Source: Gammaproteobacteria bacterium (GTDB lineage: Bacteria; Pseudomonadota; Gammaproteobacteria; Pseudomonadales; Porticoccaceae). Taken from it: a stretch of DNA of 53,670 nucleotides. Shown here one piece after another: positions 41,886-53,670 of the stretch. A program made the position numbers and the translations under genes. The DNA lies in assembly GCA_016191205.1 (NCBI GenBank), contig JACPPB010000064.1, forward strand, positions 1 through 53,670, read 5' to 3'. The notes below the pieces were generated by a model that worked only from the letters and a program-made list of their open reading frames with translations, did no database searches and was not told the DNA's origin. Numbering within the stretch: the first letter of the stretch is position 1; each line of letters opens with the position of its first letter.

Positions 41886-44800
41886 TTATTTGGCCGAATC
41901 GCTGAAAATGCGCTCGACCTCGATGTGGGGATCTTCCCAGGGACCGGTGACCCGATAGCCCAGGCTGGAAATTTTATCGACCTGCCGATCAAACACCCGG
42001 CTGGTCAGATAGACGCCGGCCGCCGCGGGCAGGCCGCCCGCCAGGGCGGCGATCCAGGGCAGGTTGGTGCCCACCGGCAGGGTCGCCACCAGATGGGCGT
42101 CGATGGTTTCGGCAATCAGGTCGGCGCGGCCTGCCAGACGCATCCTGCCCGAGGGCAACTCGACTTTTACGGGCTTGGCAAAATTCAGGGTGCCGGTGTC
42201 GAAGGCCAGCGTGGTCTTGACCTCGTCGAACGCGACGCCGCTGGCGAACAGGTCGGAAAAATCCAGGCGCAGGCGGCGCAACCAGGTATCGAAGTTGATC
42301 AGACTGATCAGCTTCATCGCGACGTTGGAAGCGGCGCCGGAGGTCCGGTGAAAGGCGCCCTTGGCGATCTGTAATGCCACCTCGCCGCGCAGCGCCCGGG
42401 CGCTGAATTTCCAGGGTCTGTCGTCCCATTCCAGGGTGGTCGCAAAGGTCGCGCGCTCGCTCTCGATGGCGCCCGGCAAATCCCAGGCGCGCAGCACTCC
42501 GGCCAGATTGTCGCTCTCGAGGGTGCCCTCGAAGCGGGTCAGATCGCGCTCGCCCAACCGTCGCCAGCCGAGCGTGGCGGGCGCGTCCCCCGCACCGAAG
42601 GCAAGGCCGGTAATCTCGCCGCGAATGGCGCTTGCCTGAATGCCGTCCAGTACCCGGCGCAACCTGAACCCGATATGACCCAGCTCCCGCTCACCGATGC
42701 GCAGACCCTGAGTGGAGAAATCGAGATCCGGAAGCGACCGGGGATCGATTTGCGCGAGCCTGCCCTGATCGCTGAGGAAATCCGGTTTGGGCAGCACCAG
42801 GTGATCCAGATACAGTCCCACCGGGCCGCCATCCAGTGGAACGATCAGATCGCCCGCCGCCGTGGCGCTGTCGCCGTGCAGGCGCCAGGCGCCATCGGCC
42901 ACCGCTCCGGCAACGCTGATGCCGTCGAGTTGCAGGCCCGCTGCCTGCAACGTGGTTACGTCCAGTTTCAGGCGCGGCGCATAGGCACTCATGAAATTCT
43001 GCGCCCCCGCCGCGGCCGGCAGGCGCGCGCGCCAGGCATCGACATCCAGCGCATCGACGTGACCGCGCACGCTCAGGCCCGGCACGGACGGCAACACCGC
43101 CGCTGCCCCACCCAGAGCGACGTCGGCGCGTTCGATCCGGCCGTCCCGGAAGCGGGCGCGGGCCGCCAGACGGGCGCCAAGCCGGGTGTCCAGCTCGCTG
43201 CTGGCGGCGCCAAAGGTCAGGCCGAGCCGCAACGGCAGTGGCGCGTCGGGATTCGCTTTCGCGAACGGCTCCGGCAGCGTGGAGCGGACGCCCTGGAGGC
43301 TGGACTCCACCACCAACTGCGGCGCTGTCCCATCGCCGGGAATGCGGTAACTGGCGGAGTAATCCGTGTCTCCGACTACCGTGCCTCGAAGCCAGTCGGG
43401 CCACATCGGCATATCTTCCACGGCCACCCGGCCGCGCCCTTCGATCCAGGTCTCGCCGTGCGTGCCGCCGTGAATGGTTGCCGTCAGATCCTGACCCCAG
43501 AAGCGTGCTGTGAGCCCCTTTGCCATCAATCCATCGACCTCGGAAAAACTGAGGTCGCCCCGGATGCGCTCGAATTTCAGACCGCTGGCGCGGTGCGTGA
43601 GCGCCGCATCCGCGAGTTTGGCGGCGACCCGGTAGTGCTCGCCGGAGTGCTGCTTCGACAGCGGAATCCGCAGATCCAGGGCGACCCGGACCGGACCCTC
43701 CGCCTGCCAGTCATGCAGCGGTTCGACCCGGCGCCGCAGCGGTGATTGCGCCAGCACGCCGAGCGCCCGCGAAACCTCGGTGGCGGCAGTGGCGGTGACC
43801 GCCAGCAAGGGTTTGCTGTTGCCCGCCACCTCGATCGTCCGAAACCGGATGTCCCGCACCGGGACGCCGGCGATGGTGGCGGCCTCGGCCCGACCCGACA
43901 CATCGGTGTTATCGACCACGACGTAGGCGTTCAGATCGGTCAGCCCCGGCCATTCGGGGTCGTAGTCGACCGCGCCCTCCGCCACCCGGGCATAGACCTC
44001 GATGACGCGGCGCGGGCCGGCCTCTTTCTCGATGGAACCGCGCCAGATGAAGCCGCCCTCGACCACCCGCATGTCCCCCAGCGCGCGGTCGAGCCACTGC
44101 AACAGTTCGGGCTCCAGCACCCGGGGAATGTACTGCCGGGCATAGTCCCTGTCGGTATTGCGAATGCCGGCGCTGAGCCAGAGTTCGCCATGGGCGCCGG
44201 GCGCCAGCGGTTGATGCAGGCTGAAGGCGGCACGAATGGTGCCCGCGCCGCCGCTGGCGTCGATGGCGAGCGCCGCCCCCCCGATGGTCAGCAGCGCATA
44301 GTCCTCACTGAGGGTAAATCCGACCTCTCCCCGTACCTGTCCGACCCGGAAAAAATCGGCATAAGCCTCGGGAAACAGCATCGCCAGCTCGGTCTTGCCG
44401 TCCAGGGTCAGAACGCCGCCGTGACCCGTCGCCGTCAGCGTGCCCGACACGCCGGTCACCGCCGGGCTGCCGCGCCAAGAGGCGACCGCCACGCTTTCCA
44501 GCGCCGCCTGGATCCGGGTGACGCTGTCGGGGCGGCCGAGATCGAAGTCCACCCGGGGATACGCCAGGCGGCCCGTCGGACCCAGCGCGGCGAGCACCTC
44601 GGCGGCCTTGGGAGGCAGTATGTCAGTCGCCAGCAGCATGGTGTTGAGCGTGCCGAGATCCAGATGATCCGCCGCCAGACGGAATTTGCGGCTGTCCGCC
44701 CCCAGGTGCTGACGAAACTCCAGGGTCAGCGGCTCGATGTCGCGCCCATTCCAGTTGCACGCGAGGTTCTGCAGGCGCAGACCCCAGTCATCCGGACCCA

Positions 44801-45716
44801 GCCAGCCCGTGATATCGGCCTTGAGGGCGCGCAGCGGACTTGCCGCGACGCCCGATCCCAACGGCAGACGGTCGGTGGCGATACGTCCCACGATCTCGGC
44901 GCGCCCGTTGCCCGGCGCCGTCAACCAGAGCTCGGCATCCACCGGCGCCGCGACCGGCGCCAGTCGCTGCGCCCAGTCCGGCGCCAGACCGCGCAATATC
45001 ACCCCGAGTGACCCGGCGAGATTGAGCCGCGACAGCTTCAGATAACTGCGCCCCTCCAGGGCGCGCAAGTCCACGGCACCCGCACCGACACCGCCACGCC
45101 ACTCCGCCAGCGCCGCCGCAAACTCTTCTCCGGCGATTTCCAGCGCGGCGCCGGCGCGATGGAAATCGCCGCTGTTTTCCAGCAACAGATTGTTCGCCGT
45201 GATCAGCTCGCTGGCGCCGGAGCGGAAATGGAGGGTTATTTCAGTCCTGGCGACGCGCGTTCGCCGGCTGGCCAGCAGCATGTCGACCACCTGCCCCGCC
45301 GCGCCCCGGGTATTGGGCGCACCGCTGTCGAGGGTCCAACCGGAAGGCGTTTCCGCGAGACTGACCTGCAAGCGCGCGAGCGACAGATCGGACCAGACCG
45401 GCCGCCGGGCGAGCAGGCTGGGGAGCAGGTCGATCTCGGCGCCGAGATCGTCCATCACCAGAAACGGCGGCTGGCCGGGCGCGGCGGCCACGCGCACCGA
45501 CCCCGCCCACAGATGCGGCGACAACCGGGTCCAGGCGCCGTTCAGTTGGCGGGCCTCGACGACGGCTCCCAGGCGTTCGGACAGCGCGGCGTCGAGCCGC
45601 GGCTGCAGAGCGTCCAGCCGCGGCAGCAGCTCCCGGCCCGCCGCCACCACCAGTGCGTAAGCGATAACGAGCAGCGCTGAAAACGCCCAGACCCAACGCA
45701 TCAGACGCCCCGCCAT
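41886..45716 (-). CDS. yhdP: YhdP family AsmA-like phospholipid transport protein
   Basis: 1276 residues from ATG 45716 (a GTG nine bases upstream is an alternative). One N-terminal membrane helix (WVWAFSALLVIAYALVVAAG) and a very long beta-rich region: YhdP forms a bridge that carries phospholipids from the inner to the outer membrane, redundant with TamB and YdbH in E. coli. The C-terminal DUF3971/AsmA_2 part ends VYLTSRVFDRQVDKISSLGY then a short tail. It follows rng in the standard order rng-yhdP. Length agrees with E. coli YhdP (1266). Confidence 0.93.
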   Translation of the reverse strand: MAGRLMRWVWAFSALLVIAYALVVAAGRELLPRLDALQPRLDAALSERLGAVVEARQLNGAWTRLSPHLWAGSVRVAAAPGQPPFLVMDDLGAEIDLLPSLLARRPVWSDLSLARLQVSLAETPSGWTLDSGAPNTRGAAGQVVDMLLASRRTRVARTEITLHFRSGASELITANNLLLENSGDFHRAGAALEIAGEEFAAALAEWRGGVGAGAVDLRALEGRSYLKLSRLNLAGSLGVILRGLAPDWAQRLAPVAAPVDAELWLTAPGNGRAEIVGRIATDRLPLGSGVAASPLRALKADITGWLGPDDWGLRLQNLACNWNGRDIEPLTLEFRQHLGADSRKFRLAADHLDLGTLNTMLLATDILPPKAAEVLAALGPTGRLAYPRVDFDLGRPDSVTRIQAALESVAVASWRGSPAVTGVSGTLTATGHGGVLTLDGKTELAMLFPEAYADFFRVGQVRGEVGFTLSEDYALLTIGGAALAIDASGGAGTIRAAFSLHQPLAPGAHGELWLSAGIRNTDRDYARQYIPRVLEPELLQWLDRALGDMRVVEGGFIWRGSIEKEAGPRRVIEVYARVAEGAVDYDPEWPGLTDLNAYVVVDNTDVSGRAEAATIAGVPVRDIRFRTIEVAGNSKPLLAVTATAATEVSRALGVLAQSPLRRRVEPLHDWQAEGPVRVALDLRIPLSKQHSGEHYRVAAKLADAALTHRASGLKFERIRGDLSFSEVDGLMAKGLTARFWGQDLTATIHGGTHGETWIEGRGRVAVEDMPMWPDWLRGTVVGDTDYSASYRIPGDGTAPQLVVESSLQGVRSTLPEPFAKANPDAPLPLRLGLTFGAASSELDTRLGARLAARARFRDGRIERADVALGGAAAVLPSVPGLSVRGHVDALDVDAWRARLPAAAGAQNFMSAYAPRLKLDVTTLQAAGLQLDGISVAGAVADGAWRLHGDSATAAGDLIVPLDGGPVGLYLDHLVLPKPDFLSDQGRLAQIDPRSLPDLDFSTQGLRIGERELGHIGFRLRRVLDGIQASAIRGEITGLAFGAGDAPATLGWRRLGERDLTRFEGTLESDNLAGVLRAWDLPGAIESERATFATTLEWDDRPWKFSARALRGEVALQIAKGAFHRTSGAASNVAMKLISLINFDTWLRRLRLDFSDLFASGVAFDEVKTTLAFDTGTLNFAKPVKVELPSGRMRLAGRADLIAETIDAHLVATLPVGTNLPWIAALAGGLPAAAGVYLTSRVFDRQVDKISSLGYRVTGPWEDPHIEVERIFSDSAK

Positions 45717-45779
45717 GCCCGCCACGGCTATCGCGCGGGCAGTGGTGGTTGGACGAGTCGGCGGCGACGTCCCGTCGGA

Positions 45780-47261
45780 TCAGAGCGGCACAATGTCGAA
45801 CTGCTCCTGGGAATAAACGCTCTCCACCCGGAACTCGATGGGTCGCTTGATGAAGGCTTCGAGGTCGGCGACATCGGTCGAATTCTCGGCGAGCAGGCGG
45901 TCGATCACGCTGTGCGCCGCCATCACGCGAATCTTCTCGCACTCGAACGTCCGTGCTTCACGCAGAATCTCGCGGAATATCTCGAAGGTGACGGTCTCGG
46001 GCGACTTCATGTAGCCCCTGCCGTTGCAGACACCACAGGGCTCGCAGAGTTGCTGTTGCAGGTTCTCGTGGGTGCGCTTGCGGGTCATCTCCACCAGGCC
46101 GAGCTGGGACACGCCGGAAATCGTGAGTTTGGCGCGATCGTTGGCGAGCGCATTTTCGAGCGCGCGCAGCACCTGGCGGCGGTGCTCGGGATCCTGCATG
46201 TCGATGAAGTCGAGGATGATGATGCCGCCCAGATTGCGCAGGCGGATCTGGCGGGCGATGGCGCCGGCGGCTTCGACATTGGTCTTGAAAATGGTCTGTT
46301 CGAGGTTGTGGCGCCCGGTGTAGGAGCCGGTGTTGACATCGATGGTGGTCATCGCCTCGTTCTGGTCGATGACCAGATAGCCGCCCGACTTGAGATCGAC
46401 CCGCCGCTCCAGCGCGCGCGAGATTTCCTCCTCCACGCCGTACAGCGAAAACAGCGGGCGTTCGCCCCGGTAGCGTTCGATCAGATCCCGGACCTCGGAA
46501 TTGAAGTATGTGGTGAAGCGCCCGAACAGATCGAACACCTCGTCGGAATCCACCCGGATGCGGTCGATGCCCTCGGGATTGAGGTCGCGCAGGGTGCGCA
46601 GGGTCAGCGGCAGGTCCTCGTAGAGACAGCCGACCGCCTCGCTGGAGGCGATCTTGTCCTTGACGTAGGCCCAGAGCCGGTGGAGGAAGGCGACCTCCGC
46701 GCTCAGCTCCTCGCGGGTCGCGCCTTCGGCCACGGTGCGGATGATGTAGCCGCTGGGTTCCTCGCAAACCTCATGTCCCGCGATCGCCAGTTCGAGATCC
46801 TGCCGCAGGCGCTCGCGCTCGGCTTCGTCCTCGATCCGCTGCGAAATGCCGATGTGATCGGTCTTGGGCATGAACACGAGCAGGCGCGACGACACCGACA
46901 GGAAGGTGGTGAGGCGTGGCCCCTTGGTCCCGATGGGGTCCTTCAGCGCCTGTACCGCGAGCAGGTCGCCCTCGCGCAGCAGGTCCCGGATATCGCGCTC
47001 GCCGCTCGCCCAGCGGTCGACGGTTTCGCCGGCGCGCGGGCGCAGGTCGTTGATGTGGATGAAGCCGGCCTTGTCGCGTCCGATGTCGATGAAGGCAGCC
47101 TGCATTCCGGGCATCACCCGAACCACCTTGCCTTTGTAAATATTGCCCACCAGGCCGCGTTTTTGCGCGCGCTCGATGCTGATTTCCTGCAAGACGCCGT
47201 TATCGACCCGGGCGACCCGGGTCTCCGAGGGCGTGATGTTGATCAGTATCTCTCCGCTCAT
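45780..47261 (-). CDS. rng: Ribonuclease G
   Basis: 493 residues. Rne/Rng endonuclease that processes 16S rRNA 5' ends and mRNAs. S1 domain ([20 protein letters not shown]), 5' sensor region, DNase I-like catalytic part with [12 protein letters not shown] and [15 protein letters not shown], and zinc link [15 protein letters not shown]. No long C-terminal scaffold, so it is RNase G rather than RNase E. The start overlaps the maf stop (ATGA, 47258-47261). Confidence 0.96.
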   Translation of the reverse strand: MSGEILINITPSETRVARVDNGVLQEISIERAQKRGLVGNIYKGKVVRVMPGMQAAFIDIGRDKAGFIHINDLRPRAGETVDRWASGERDIRDLLREGDLLAVQALKDPIGTKGPRLTTFLSVSSRLLVFMPKTDHIGISQRIEDEAERERLRQDLELAIAGHEVCEEPSGYIIRTVAEGATREELSAEVAFLHRLWAYVKDKIASSEAVGCLYEDLPLTLRTLRDLNPEGIDRIRVDSDEVFDLFGRFTTYFNSEVRDLIERYRGERPLFSLYGVEEEISRALERRVDLKSGGYLVIDQNEAMTTIDVNTGSYTGRHNLEQTIFKTNVEAAGAIARQIRLRNLGGIIILDFIDMQDPEHRRQVLRALENALANDRAKLTISGVSQLGLVEMTRKRTHENLQQQLCEPCGVCNGRGYMKSPETVTFEIFREILREARTFECEKIRVMAAHSVIDRLLAENSTDVADLEAFIKRPIEFRVESVYSQEQFDIVPL

Positions 47262-47914
47262 ACCCGGCTCAGTCCGCAGTCGATGGCAAAATCGCACAAC
47301 AGTTTATAGGTTTCAGCCACCGGGAGCCCGACCACACCGGAGTAACTGCCCTCGATGCGGGTCACGAAGACACCACCCATGCCCTGCAGCGCGTAGCCGC
47401 CGGCCTTGTCCGCCGGTTCGCCGCTGCGCCAGTAGGCGCGGCATTCGGCGGCCGACAGTTCACGGAAGGTTACCGCGGTCTCCACCACGACGCCGGCCGC
47501 GGTCGCACCCCGGACCAGAGCGACTGCCGTGAAGACCCGGTGCGTGCGTCCGGACAACGCCATCAGCATGGCGACCGCGTCCGCTTCGGAGACCGGCTTG
47601 CCGAGCAGACGGCCGTCGCAGACCACGGTGGTGTCGGCGCCCAGCACCGGCAGGGCACCGCCGGTGGCGGCGGCGACGGCGCGCGCCTTGGCGAGCGCCA
47701 GGCGGGCCACATAGTCGCGCGGAAGTTCGGCGGGTTCGGGGGTTTCGTCAAGCTGCGCGGGAACCACGGCGAAGCGGACGCCGATACCCGCCAGCAAGGC
47801 ACTGCGTCGCGGCGAGGCCGACGCCAGCACCAGGTCCGCCGCCGCGATGGCCACCGTGCCGCCGTGCGCGGGACCGAGGCCACCCGCAAGCGCGGCATCA
47901 CCAGCCGCGGTCAT
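47258..47914 (-). CDS. maf: Maf-family nucleotide pyrophosphatase (YhdE-like)
   Basis: 218 residues. Maf proteins hydrolyse dTTP/UTP or modified nucleotides. Signature [38 protein letters not shown], and [20 protein letters not shown]. The location between rng and mreD is that of yhdE. The N-terminus has about 20 extra residues before the motif ([14 protein letters not shown]), overlapping mreD by 17 bp; the true start may be further in. Confidence 0.93.
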   Translation of the reverse strand: MTAAGDAALAGGLGPAHGGTVAIAAADLVLASASPRRSALLAGIGVRFAVVPAQLDETPEPAELPRDYVARLALAKARAVAAATGGALPVLGADTTVVCDGRLLGKPVSEADAVAMLMALSGRTHRVFTAVALVRGATAAGVVVETAVTFRELSAAECRAYWRSGEPADKAGGYALQGMGGVFVTRIEGSYSGVVGLPVAETYKLLCDFAIDCGLSRV

Positions 47915-48377
47915 GCAACCGTCCCAGCAGCAACACCAGCGGCGGCCACACCAGCATCGCGCCCAGCGCGGAGCAGAACTGGGCCAGATGCAGCGTGCCG
48001 CCTGCCTCGATCAGGCCAAACGCCACCATGATCAACTGGAACACCAGCGTCAACGCCCCCGCCACCAGACACTGATACGGGATGGTGAAATGACGCACCC
48101 GGTGTTCAAGCAGTTGCGCGAGATACGCCGTGACACAGAACGCCAGGGCGTATTCCCCGGCCGGGGTGCCGAGCATCAGGTCCAGCAGCAGACCGATCAG
48201 AAACGCGAACCCCAGCCCGTAGAGAACGGGCCCGAACAGCACCCAGTACAGGGTGACCAGCAGCACCATGGGCGGCATCAGAAACTGCGCCCAGGAGCGG
48301 ACGCCGTTCATGCTCAGCACCAGCGCGATGCCCACCGAACCTGCAACCTGCAGCACGGCGTTGCCTCTAGTTGCCAT
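47898..48377 (-). CDS. mreD: Rod shape-determining protein MreD
   Basis: 159 residues, highly hydrophobic with about five transmembrane helices ([40 protein letters not shown]). MreD is part of the elongasome with MreB, MreC, RodA and PBP2. The ATG at 48377 overlaps mreC by 11 bp. [17 protein letters not shown] is the conserved segment. Confidence 0.92.
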   Translation of the reverse strand: MATRGNAVLQVAGSVGIALVLSMNGVRSWAQFLMPPMVLLVTLYWVLFGPVLYGLGFAFLIGLLLDLMLGTPAGEYALAFCVTAYLAQLLEHRVRHFTIPYQCLVAGALTLVFQLIMVAFGLIEAGGTLHLAQFCSALGAMLVWPPLVLLLGRLHDRGW

Positions 48378-49212
48378 GAGGCGACCCGGGCGCCGGTTCG
48401 GGAAACACCAGCAGCAGATGCCGGCTGCGATCGAGCTCGGCCAGCGGCGTAACCGCGACCTCGACGAACGGCTGTCCGGGGTCATGCGCGACACTCGCCA
48501 CCCGGCCGACCGGATACCCGGCGGGGAAACGCCCCCCGAGACCCGAGGTCACCAGCAGATCATCGACCGCGATCTCCAGCGTGGGCGGCACATGGCGCAG
48601 GCGCAGACGGCGGTAGTCCCCGGTGCCCTCGGCGATGGCACGCACGTCGGTACCCGCCACGCGAACCGGCACGGCATGGCGCTCGTCGCTGATCAGCAGG
48701 ACTTCCGCCCGCGCCGCCGACACCTGCACCACCTGCCCCATCAGCCCCGCGCCATCCAGCACGGCCTGACCGACAAAGGCACCGTCGCGCTCGCCGCGAT
48801 TGATGGTGATCTGGTGGCGCCGGGGATCGGGGGAGACGCCGATCAGCTCCGCCATCAGCGGGCGCAGCTTGGCCGTTTGCTGCGCATTGAGGAGTGTGCG
48901 CAGGCGGACATTTTCCGCGTCGAGTTCGGCGAGTTGCTGGAGCTGGCCCTTGAGCACCAGCACCTCGGCCTGCAATTGCCGGTTTTCGACCGCGAGGCCG
49001 CCCGGTCCCGCGACGTTGGCGCGGCTCCATGCGGCCACCTCGCCGGGCACATTGCCGAGCCAGGAGAGCGGGCGCGCCGCCGTTTCGAGCCAGGCCCGCG
49101 CCGGGGCGAACACGCCGGTGTAGTGGTCGGCGAGGAGCAGCACCACGGCCAGCGCCACCAGCAGCAGCATGCGCGGCGCCGACACCTGTTTGGTGAACAG
49201 CTTCTTCTCCAT
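48367..49212 (-). CDS. mreC: Rod shape-determining protein MreC
   Basis: 281 residues. One N-terminal membrane anchor (RMLLLVALAVVLLLADHY), a coiled-coil (ENRQLQAEVLVLKGQLQQLA) for dimerisation, and the periplasmic beta-barrel domain with VAGTDVRAIAEGTGDYRRLR and DLLVTSGLGGRFPAGYPVGR. It links MreB to periplasmic synthases. Starts 49 nt after mreB in the mreBCD order. Confidence 0.94.
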   Translation of the reverse strand: MEKKLFTKQVSAPRMLLLVALAVVLLLADHYTGVFAPARAWLETAARPLSWLGNVPGEVAAWSRANVAGPGGLAVENRQLQAEVLVLKGQLQQLAELDAENVRLRTLLNAQQTAKLRPLMAELIGVSPDPRRHQITINRGERDGAFVGQAVLDGAGLMGQVVQVSAARAEVLLISDERHAVPVRVAGTDVRAIAEGTGDYRRLRLRHVPPTLEIAVDDLLVTSGLGGRFPAGYPVGRVASVAHDPGQPFVEVAVTPLAELDRSRHLLLVFPEPAPGSPHGN

Positions 49213-49261
49213 GGCACTCCGCGACCGTCCGGCACGGGGGCAGTGCGCCCCCGCGACCGGC

Positions 49262-50314
<1,053 letters not shown>

Positions 50315-50458
50315 CTAAGGGGCCGGCGGCGGCGCCACCGGGCGGCGAATAGGGGTGCGACCGCGGACCAACTCCCGCGCCGGGATTCAGCTCGGGCGGC
50401 CATCCGTGCTACCCTGTTGGCGTCACCGGAAGCTCGTGAAACAGGCGGAAACTATAGC

Positions 50459-50746
50459 ATGTCGATCCAACGCGCCGACATCGAAAAATTGGCCGAGCTG
50501 GCGCGCATCCACGTCAATGAGGATACCGTCACCGCCACGACACTCGGCATCAATCGGGTGCTGGAGCTGATCGACCAACTGCGCGCCGCCGATACCACCG
50601 GCATCGCGCCCCTGGCAAACCCCCTCGACGCCACCCAGCGCCTGCGCGAGGATCTGGTCTCCGAAACCGTCGATCGGGACGCGCTCCAGGCCGCCGCCCC
50701 GGCGGTCGAGGCCGGGCTCTACCTGGTGCCCAAAGTCGTCGAGTGA
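50459..50746 (+). CDS. gatC: Asp/Glu-tRNA amidotransferase subunit C
   Basis: 95 residues, the family length. GatC stabilises the GatA-GatB core. Seen: RADIEKLAELARIHVNEDTV, VLELIDQLRAADTTGIAPLA, and LREDLVSETVDRDAL with the end GLYLVPKVVE. Start ATG 50459 is the family start. It begins the gatCAB operon divergent from mreBCD. Confidence 0.95.
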   Translation: MSIQRADIEKLAELARIHVNEDTVTATTLGINRVLELIDQLRAADTTGIAPLANPLDATQRLREDLVSETVDRDALQAAAPAVEAGLYLVPKVVE

Positions 50747-50803
50747 TCGTGCGCACGCCGCCCGCGCCGGCGGCACCCCGCAGCCCTGTACGGACAATGT
50801 TCA

Positions 50804-52270
50804 ATGCATGACCTGACCCTTGCCCAGATGTGCCACGGCCTGGCGCGCCGGGACTTTTCCAGCGCCGAACTCACGCGCCATCTGCTGGAGCGCATCGGCG
50901 CGGCCAATCCGCGCTACAACGCCTTCATCACCACCGCGCCGGAAACGGCGCTGGCGCAGGCGGCAGCGGCCGACGCCCGGCTCGCCGCCGGCGCCGCGCC
51001 GGCCCTGTGCGGCCTGCCCATCGCTCACAAGGATATTTTCTGCACGCGCGGCCTGCGCACCAGTTGCGGCTCGCGGATGCTCGACAACTTCGTGCCACCC
51101 TACGACGCCACCGTGGTCGAGCGGCTCGCCGCCGCCGGCGCCGTGGTGCTCGGCAAGACCAACATGGACGAGTTCGCCATGGGCTCGTCCAACGAGACCA
51201 GCTACTACGGGCCGGTGAAAAACCCCTGGGCGACCGACTGCGTCCCGGGCGGTTCGTCCGGCGGCTCGGCGGCGGCGCTGGCGGCGCGTCTGGTGCCGGG
51301 CGCCACCGCCTCGGATACCGGCGGCTCCATTCGCCAGCCGGCCGCGCTGTGCGGCGTCACCGGGCTCAAGCCCACCTACGGCCGCGTGTCCCGCTGGGGC
51401 ATGATCGCCTTTGCCTCCAGCCTCGACCAGGCCGGCCCCATGGCGCGCACCGCCGAGGACGTGGCGCTGCTGTTGCAGGTCATGGCGGGCTTCGACGCGC
51501 GCGATTCCACCTGCCTCGACCGTCCCGTGCCCGACTACGCTGCGACCCTGGAGCAACCCCTCGCGGGACTGCGGATCGGCGTGCCGGACGAGTATTTCGG
51601 CGCCGGCCTCAACCCCGGCACCGAGCGCGCGGTGCGCGAGGCGCTCGCCGAATTCCAGCGCCAGGGCGCCCACCTGGTGGCCATCAGCCTGCCCCATTCC
51701 GGGCTCGCGGTGCCCGCCTACTATGTGATCGCGCCCGCCGAAGCCTCCGCCAACCTGTCGCGCTTCGACGGCGTCCGCTACGGCCACCGCTGCGCCGACC
51801 CGGTCGATCTGCGCGACCTGTACATGCGCTCCCGGGAAGAGGGCTTCGGCGACGAGGTCAAACGCCGCATCCTGATCGGCACCTACTGCCTGTCCGCCGG
51901 CTACTACGACGCCTACTACAACAAGGCGCAGCAGGTGCGACGCCTGATCCGGCAGGATTTTCTCGACGCCTTCGCGAAGGTGGACCTGATCCTGGGCCCC
52001 ACCTGTCCCAACCCGGCCTTCGCCTTCGGCGCCAAGGGCGGCGATCCGGTCGCCATGTACCTCGAGGACATCTACACCATCGCCGCCAACCTCGCCGGGC
52101 TGCCGGCGCTGTCGGTGCCCTGCGGTCTGGTGGACGCCAAGCCCGTGGGCCTGCAGATCATCGGCAACTACTTCGACGAGGCGCGCATGCTGAACGCCGC
52201 CCACCGCTACCAGTTGGCGACCGGCTGGCATCGACTGGCGCCGCCGGCGCTGACGGAGGCCGCCGCATGA
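50804..52270 (+). CDS. gatA: Asp/Glu-tRNA amidotransferase subunit A
   Basis: 488 residues. Amidase-signature enzyme that frees ammonia from glutamine for transamidation of Glu-tRNA(Gln) or Asp-tRNA(Asn). Ser-cisSer-Lys triad: [58 protein letters not shown]. Start 57 nt after gatC. The stop overlaps the gatB ATG (ATGA, 52267-52270). Confidence 0.97.
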   Translation: MHDLTLAQMCHGLARRDFSSAELTRHLLERIGAANPRYNAFITTAPETALAQAAAADARLAAGAAPALCGLPIAHKDIFCTRGLRTSCGSRMLDNFVPPYDATVVERLAAAGAVVLGKTNMDEFAMGSSNETSYYGPVKNPWATDCVPGGSSGGSAAALAARLVPGATASDTGGSIRQPAALCGVTGLKPTYGRVSRWGMIAFASSLDQAGPMARTAEDVALLLQVMAGFDARDSTCLDRPVPDYAATLEQPLAGLRIGVPDEYFGAGLNPGTERAVREALAEFQRQGAHLVAISLPHSGLAVPAYYVIAPAEASANLSRFDGVRYGHRCADPVDLRDLYMRSREEGFGDEVKRRILIGTYCLSAGYYDAYYNKAQQVRRLIRQDFLDAFAKVDLILGPTCPNPAFAFGAKGGDPVAMYLEDIYTIAANLAGLPALSVPCGLVDAKPVGLQIIGNYFDEARMLNAAHRYQLATGWHRLAPPALTEAAA

Positions 52271-53670
52271 GCTGGGAAACCGTGATCGGCCTCGAAGTCC
52301 ACCTCCAGCTCGCCACCCGCTCCAAGCTGTTCTCCGGCGCCGCGACCGCGTTCGGCGCCGCGCCCAACACCCAGGCCTGCGCCATCGATCTGGCGCTGCC
52401 CGGCACCCTGCCGCTGCTGAACCGGGCCGCGGTCGAAATGGCGATCCGCTTCGGACTCGCGGTCGGTGGCGAAATCAATCCGGTGTCGGTGTTCGAGCGC
52501 AAAAACTACTTCTATCCGGACCTCCCCAAGGGCTACCAGACCACCCAGCTCGCGCATCCCATCGTGGGGCCGGGTCATCTCGACATTGAGCTCGCCGACG
52601 GGCGCGAAAAACGCATCCGCATCCACCACGCCCACCTGGAAGAGGATGCCGGCAAATCCTTGCACGAAGACTTCCACGGCCTGTCGGGCATCGACCTCAA
52701 CCGCGCCGGTACCCCGCTGATCGAGATCGTCACCGAGCCCGACCTGCGCAACGCGGAAGAAGCCGTCGCGTTCGCGAAAAAACTCCACGCTATCGTCACC
52801 GCGCTGGGAATCAGCGACGGCGATATGTCCCAGGGCTCGATGCGCTTCGACGTCAACATCTCGGTGCGTCGCCCGGGCGACCCGCTGGGCACCCGCACCG
52901 AGACCAAGAACCTCAATTCCTTCCGGTTCATGGAGCGCGCCATCGCCAAGGAAGTCGCGCGTCAGATCGGCGTGCTGGAGGACGGCGGCCGGGTGATCCA
53001 GGAAACCCGCCTCTACGACGGCGACACCGACAGTGCCCGCGCCATGCGCAGCAAGGAAGAAGCCAACGACTACCGCTACTTCCCCTGCCCCGACCTGCTG
53101 CCGGTGCATGTCGCGCCGGCCCTGATCGAACGGCTGCGCGCCACCCAGCCGGAACTGCCGGACGCGCGCCGGGCGCGCTTTGTCGCCGACTACGGACTGT
53201 CCGATTACGACGCCGGCCAGCTCGCCGCCGACACCCCCACCGCACACTATTTCGAAGCCGCGGCACGCGCATCCGGCGACCCCAAACTCGCCGCCAACTG
53301 GCTGATGGGCGAGATCGCGGCGCGCCTCAACAGCACCGAGACGGCGATCGCCGCCTGCCCGGTGAGTCCGGCCCAGCTCGGTGGCCTGCTGCAACGGATT
53401 CTCGACGGCACCCTCTCCAACGCCATCGCCCGCCAGGTGTTCGACGCGCTCTGGAACGGCGCCAGCGATGCCGACACCGTGATCGCGGCCAAGGGCTTGC
53501 GGCAGGTCTCCGACAGCGGCGCCATCGCGGCGTTGGTGGACCAGGTAGTGGCGGCCAATCCCAGACAGGTAGCCGATTACCGCGCCGCGCCCGACGACAA
53601 GAAAGCCAAGATGCTGGGTTTTTTCGTCGGCCAGGTCATGAAAGCCTCGGGCGGCAAGGTCAATCCCCAG
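52267..53670 (+). CDS. gatB: Asp/Glu-tRNA amidotransferase subunit B (3' end beyond the window)
   Basis: 468 codons are visible and the frame is still open at the window edge; about ten residues are missing, judged by the final [10 protein letters not shown], which normally precedes the last helix. GatB binds the tRNA and phosphorylates the misacylated amino acid. Seen: [72 protein letters not shown], and the GatB/Yqey C-terminal domain. Confidence 0.97.
   Translation, partial: MSWETVIGLEVHLQLATRSKLFSGAATAFGAAPNTQACAIDLALPGTLPLLNRAAVEMAIRFGLAVGGEINPVSVFERKNYFYPDLPKGYQTTQLAHPIVGPGHLDIELADGREKRIRIHHAHLEEDAGKSLHEDFHGLSGIDLNRAGTPLIEIVTEPDLRNAEEAVAFAKKLHAIVTALGISDGDMSQGSMRFDVNISVRRPGDPLGTRTETKNLNSFRFMERAIAKEVARQIGVLEDGGRVIQETRLYDGDTDSARAMRSKEEANDYRYFPCPDLLPVHVAPALIERLRATQPELPDARRARFVADYGLSDYDAGQLAADTPTAHYFEAAARASGDPKLAANWLMGEIAARLNSTETAIAACPVSPAQLGGLLQRILDGTLSNAIARQVFDALWNGASDADTVIAAKGLRQVSDSGAIAALVDQVVAANPRQVADYRAAPDDKKAKMLGFFVGQVMKASGGKVNPQ

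Overview
The window is GC-rich chromosomal DNA of a gammaproteobacterium. Two conserved gammaproteobacterial neighbourhoods support this: lpoA-yraN-diaA-dolP divergent from rsmI, and rng-maf-mreDCB with yhdP divergent from gatCAB. lgt-thyA-folA and metK-ahcY-metF-rsmE fit the same placement. I cannot name a genus. Acetoacetate-CoA ligase, a family III CoA-transferase, an SDR, a BKACE enzyme and a soluble NAD-dependent formate dehydrogenase suggest a metabolically versatile heterotroph or facultative autotroph.

Layout. 1-490: 3' end of an IS110-like transposase and repeat-rich DNA. 490-5795 (minus): aacS, then lpoA-yraN-diaA-dolP with overlapping stops and starts. 5785-7633 (plus): rsmI and tesB. 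7748-7926: a frameshifted vapB antitoxin. 8119-13425 (plus): SAM-cycle operon headed by an ArsR-methyltransferase fusion (SahR-like), then metK, ahcY, metF and rsmE, apparently read from a leaderless promoter with an operator palindrome. 13422-13563: a MITE in the rsmE stop codon. 13665-18729 (minus): an SDR and a 1344-residue envelope protein of unknown function. 18.8-20.5 kb: a low-GC toxin-antitoxin island with xre/RES (RES truncated and followed by a group II intron 3' end), intact brnTA and a parE fragment. 20.6-26.1 kb: HAD phosphatase, lgt, thyA, folA, a TonB-family protein and ilvD. 26.4-27.0 kb: a ParE-type TA pair whose toxin is split by a MITE. 27.2-30.3 kb: CaiB, a VOC protein and a type II HAD dehalogenase. 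30.4-33.1 kb: second island with a 13-bp minisatellite, a low-GC AAA_13/RloC-like ATPase (candidate phage defence) and an IS3 remnant. 33.2-39.2 kb (minus): fdsGBA-fdhD-fdsD. 39.3-41.9 kb: msrB, BKACE, a second MITE family at a shared stop site, and a nitrilase. 41.9-50.3 kb (minus): yhdP, rng, maf, mreD, mreC, mreB. 50.5 kb to the end (plus): gatC, gatA and gatB (cut by the window edge).

Two themes stand out. First, small non-autonomous elements (terminal inverted repeats, 4-bp CTAN target duplications) have landed in stop codons twice without harming the genes, and once inside parE, which they broke. Removing that element restores a perfect 98-codon toxin ORF. Second, there are remains of five toxin-antitoxin loci and only brnTA looks intact, so the region records repeated TA acquisition and decay.
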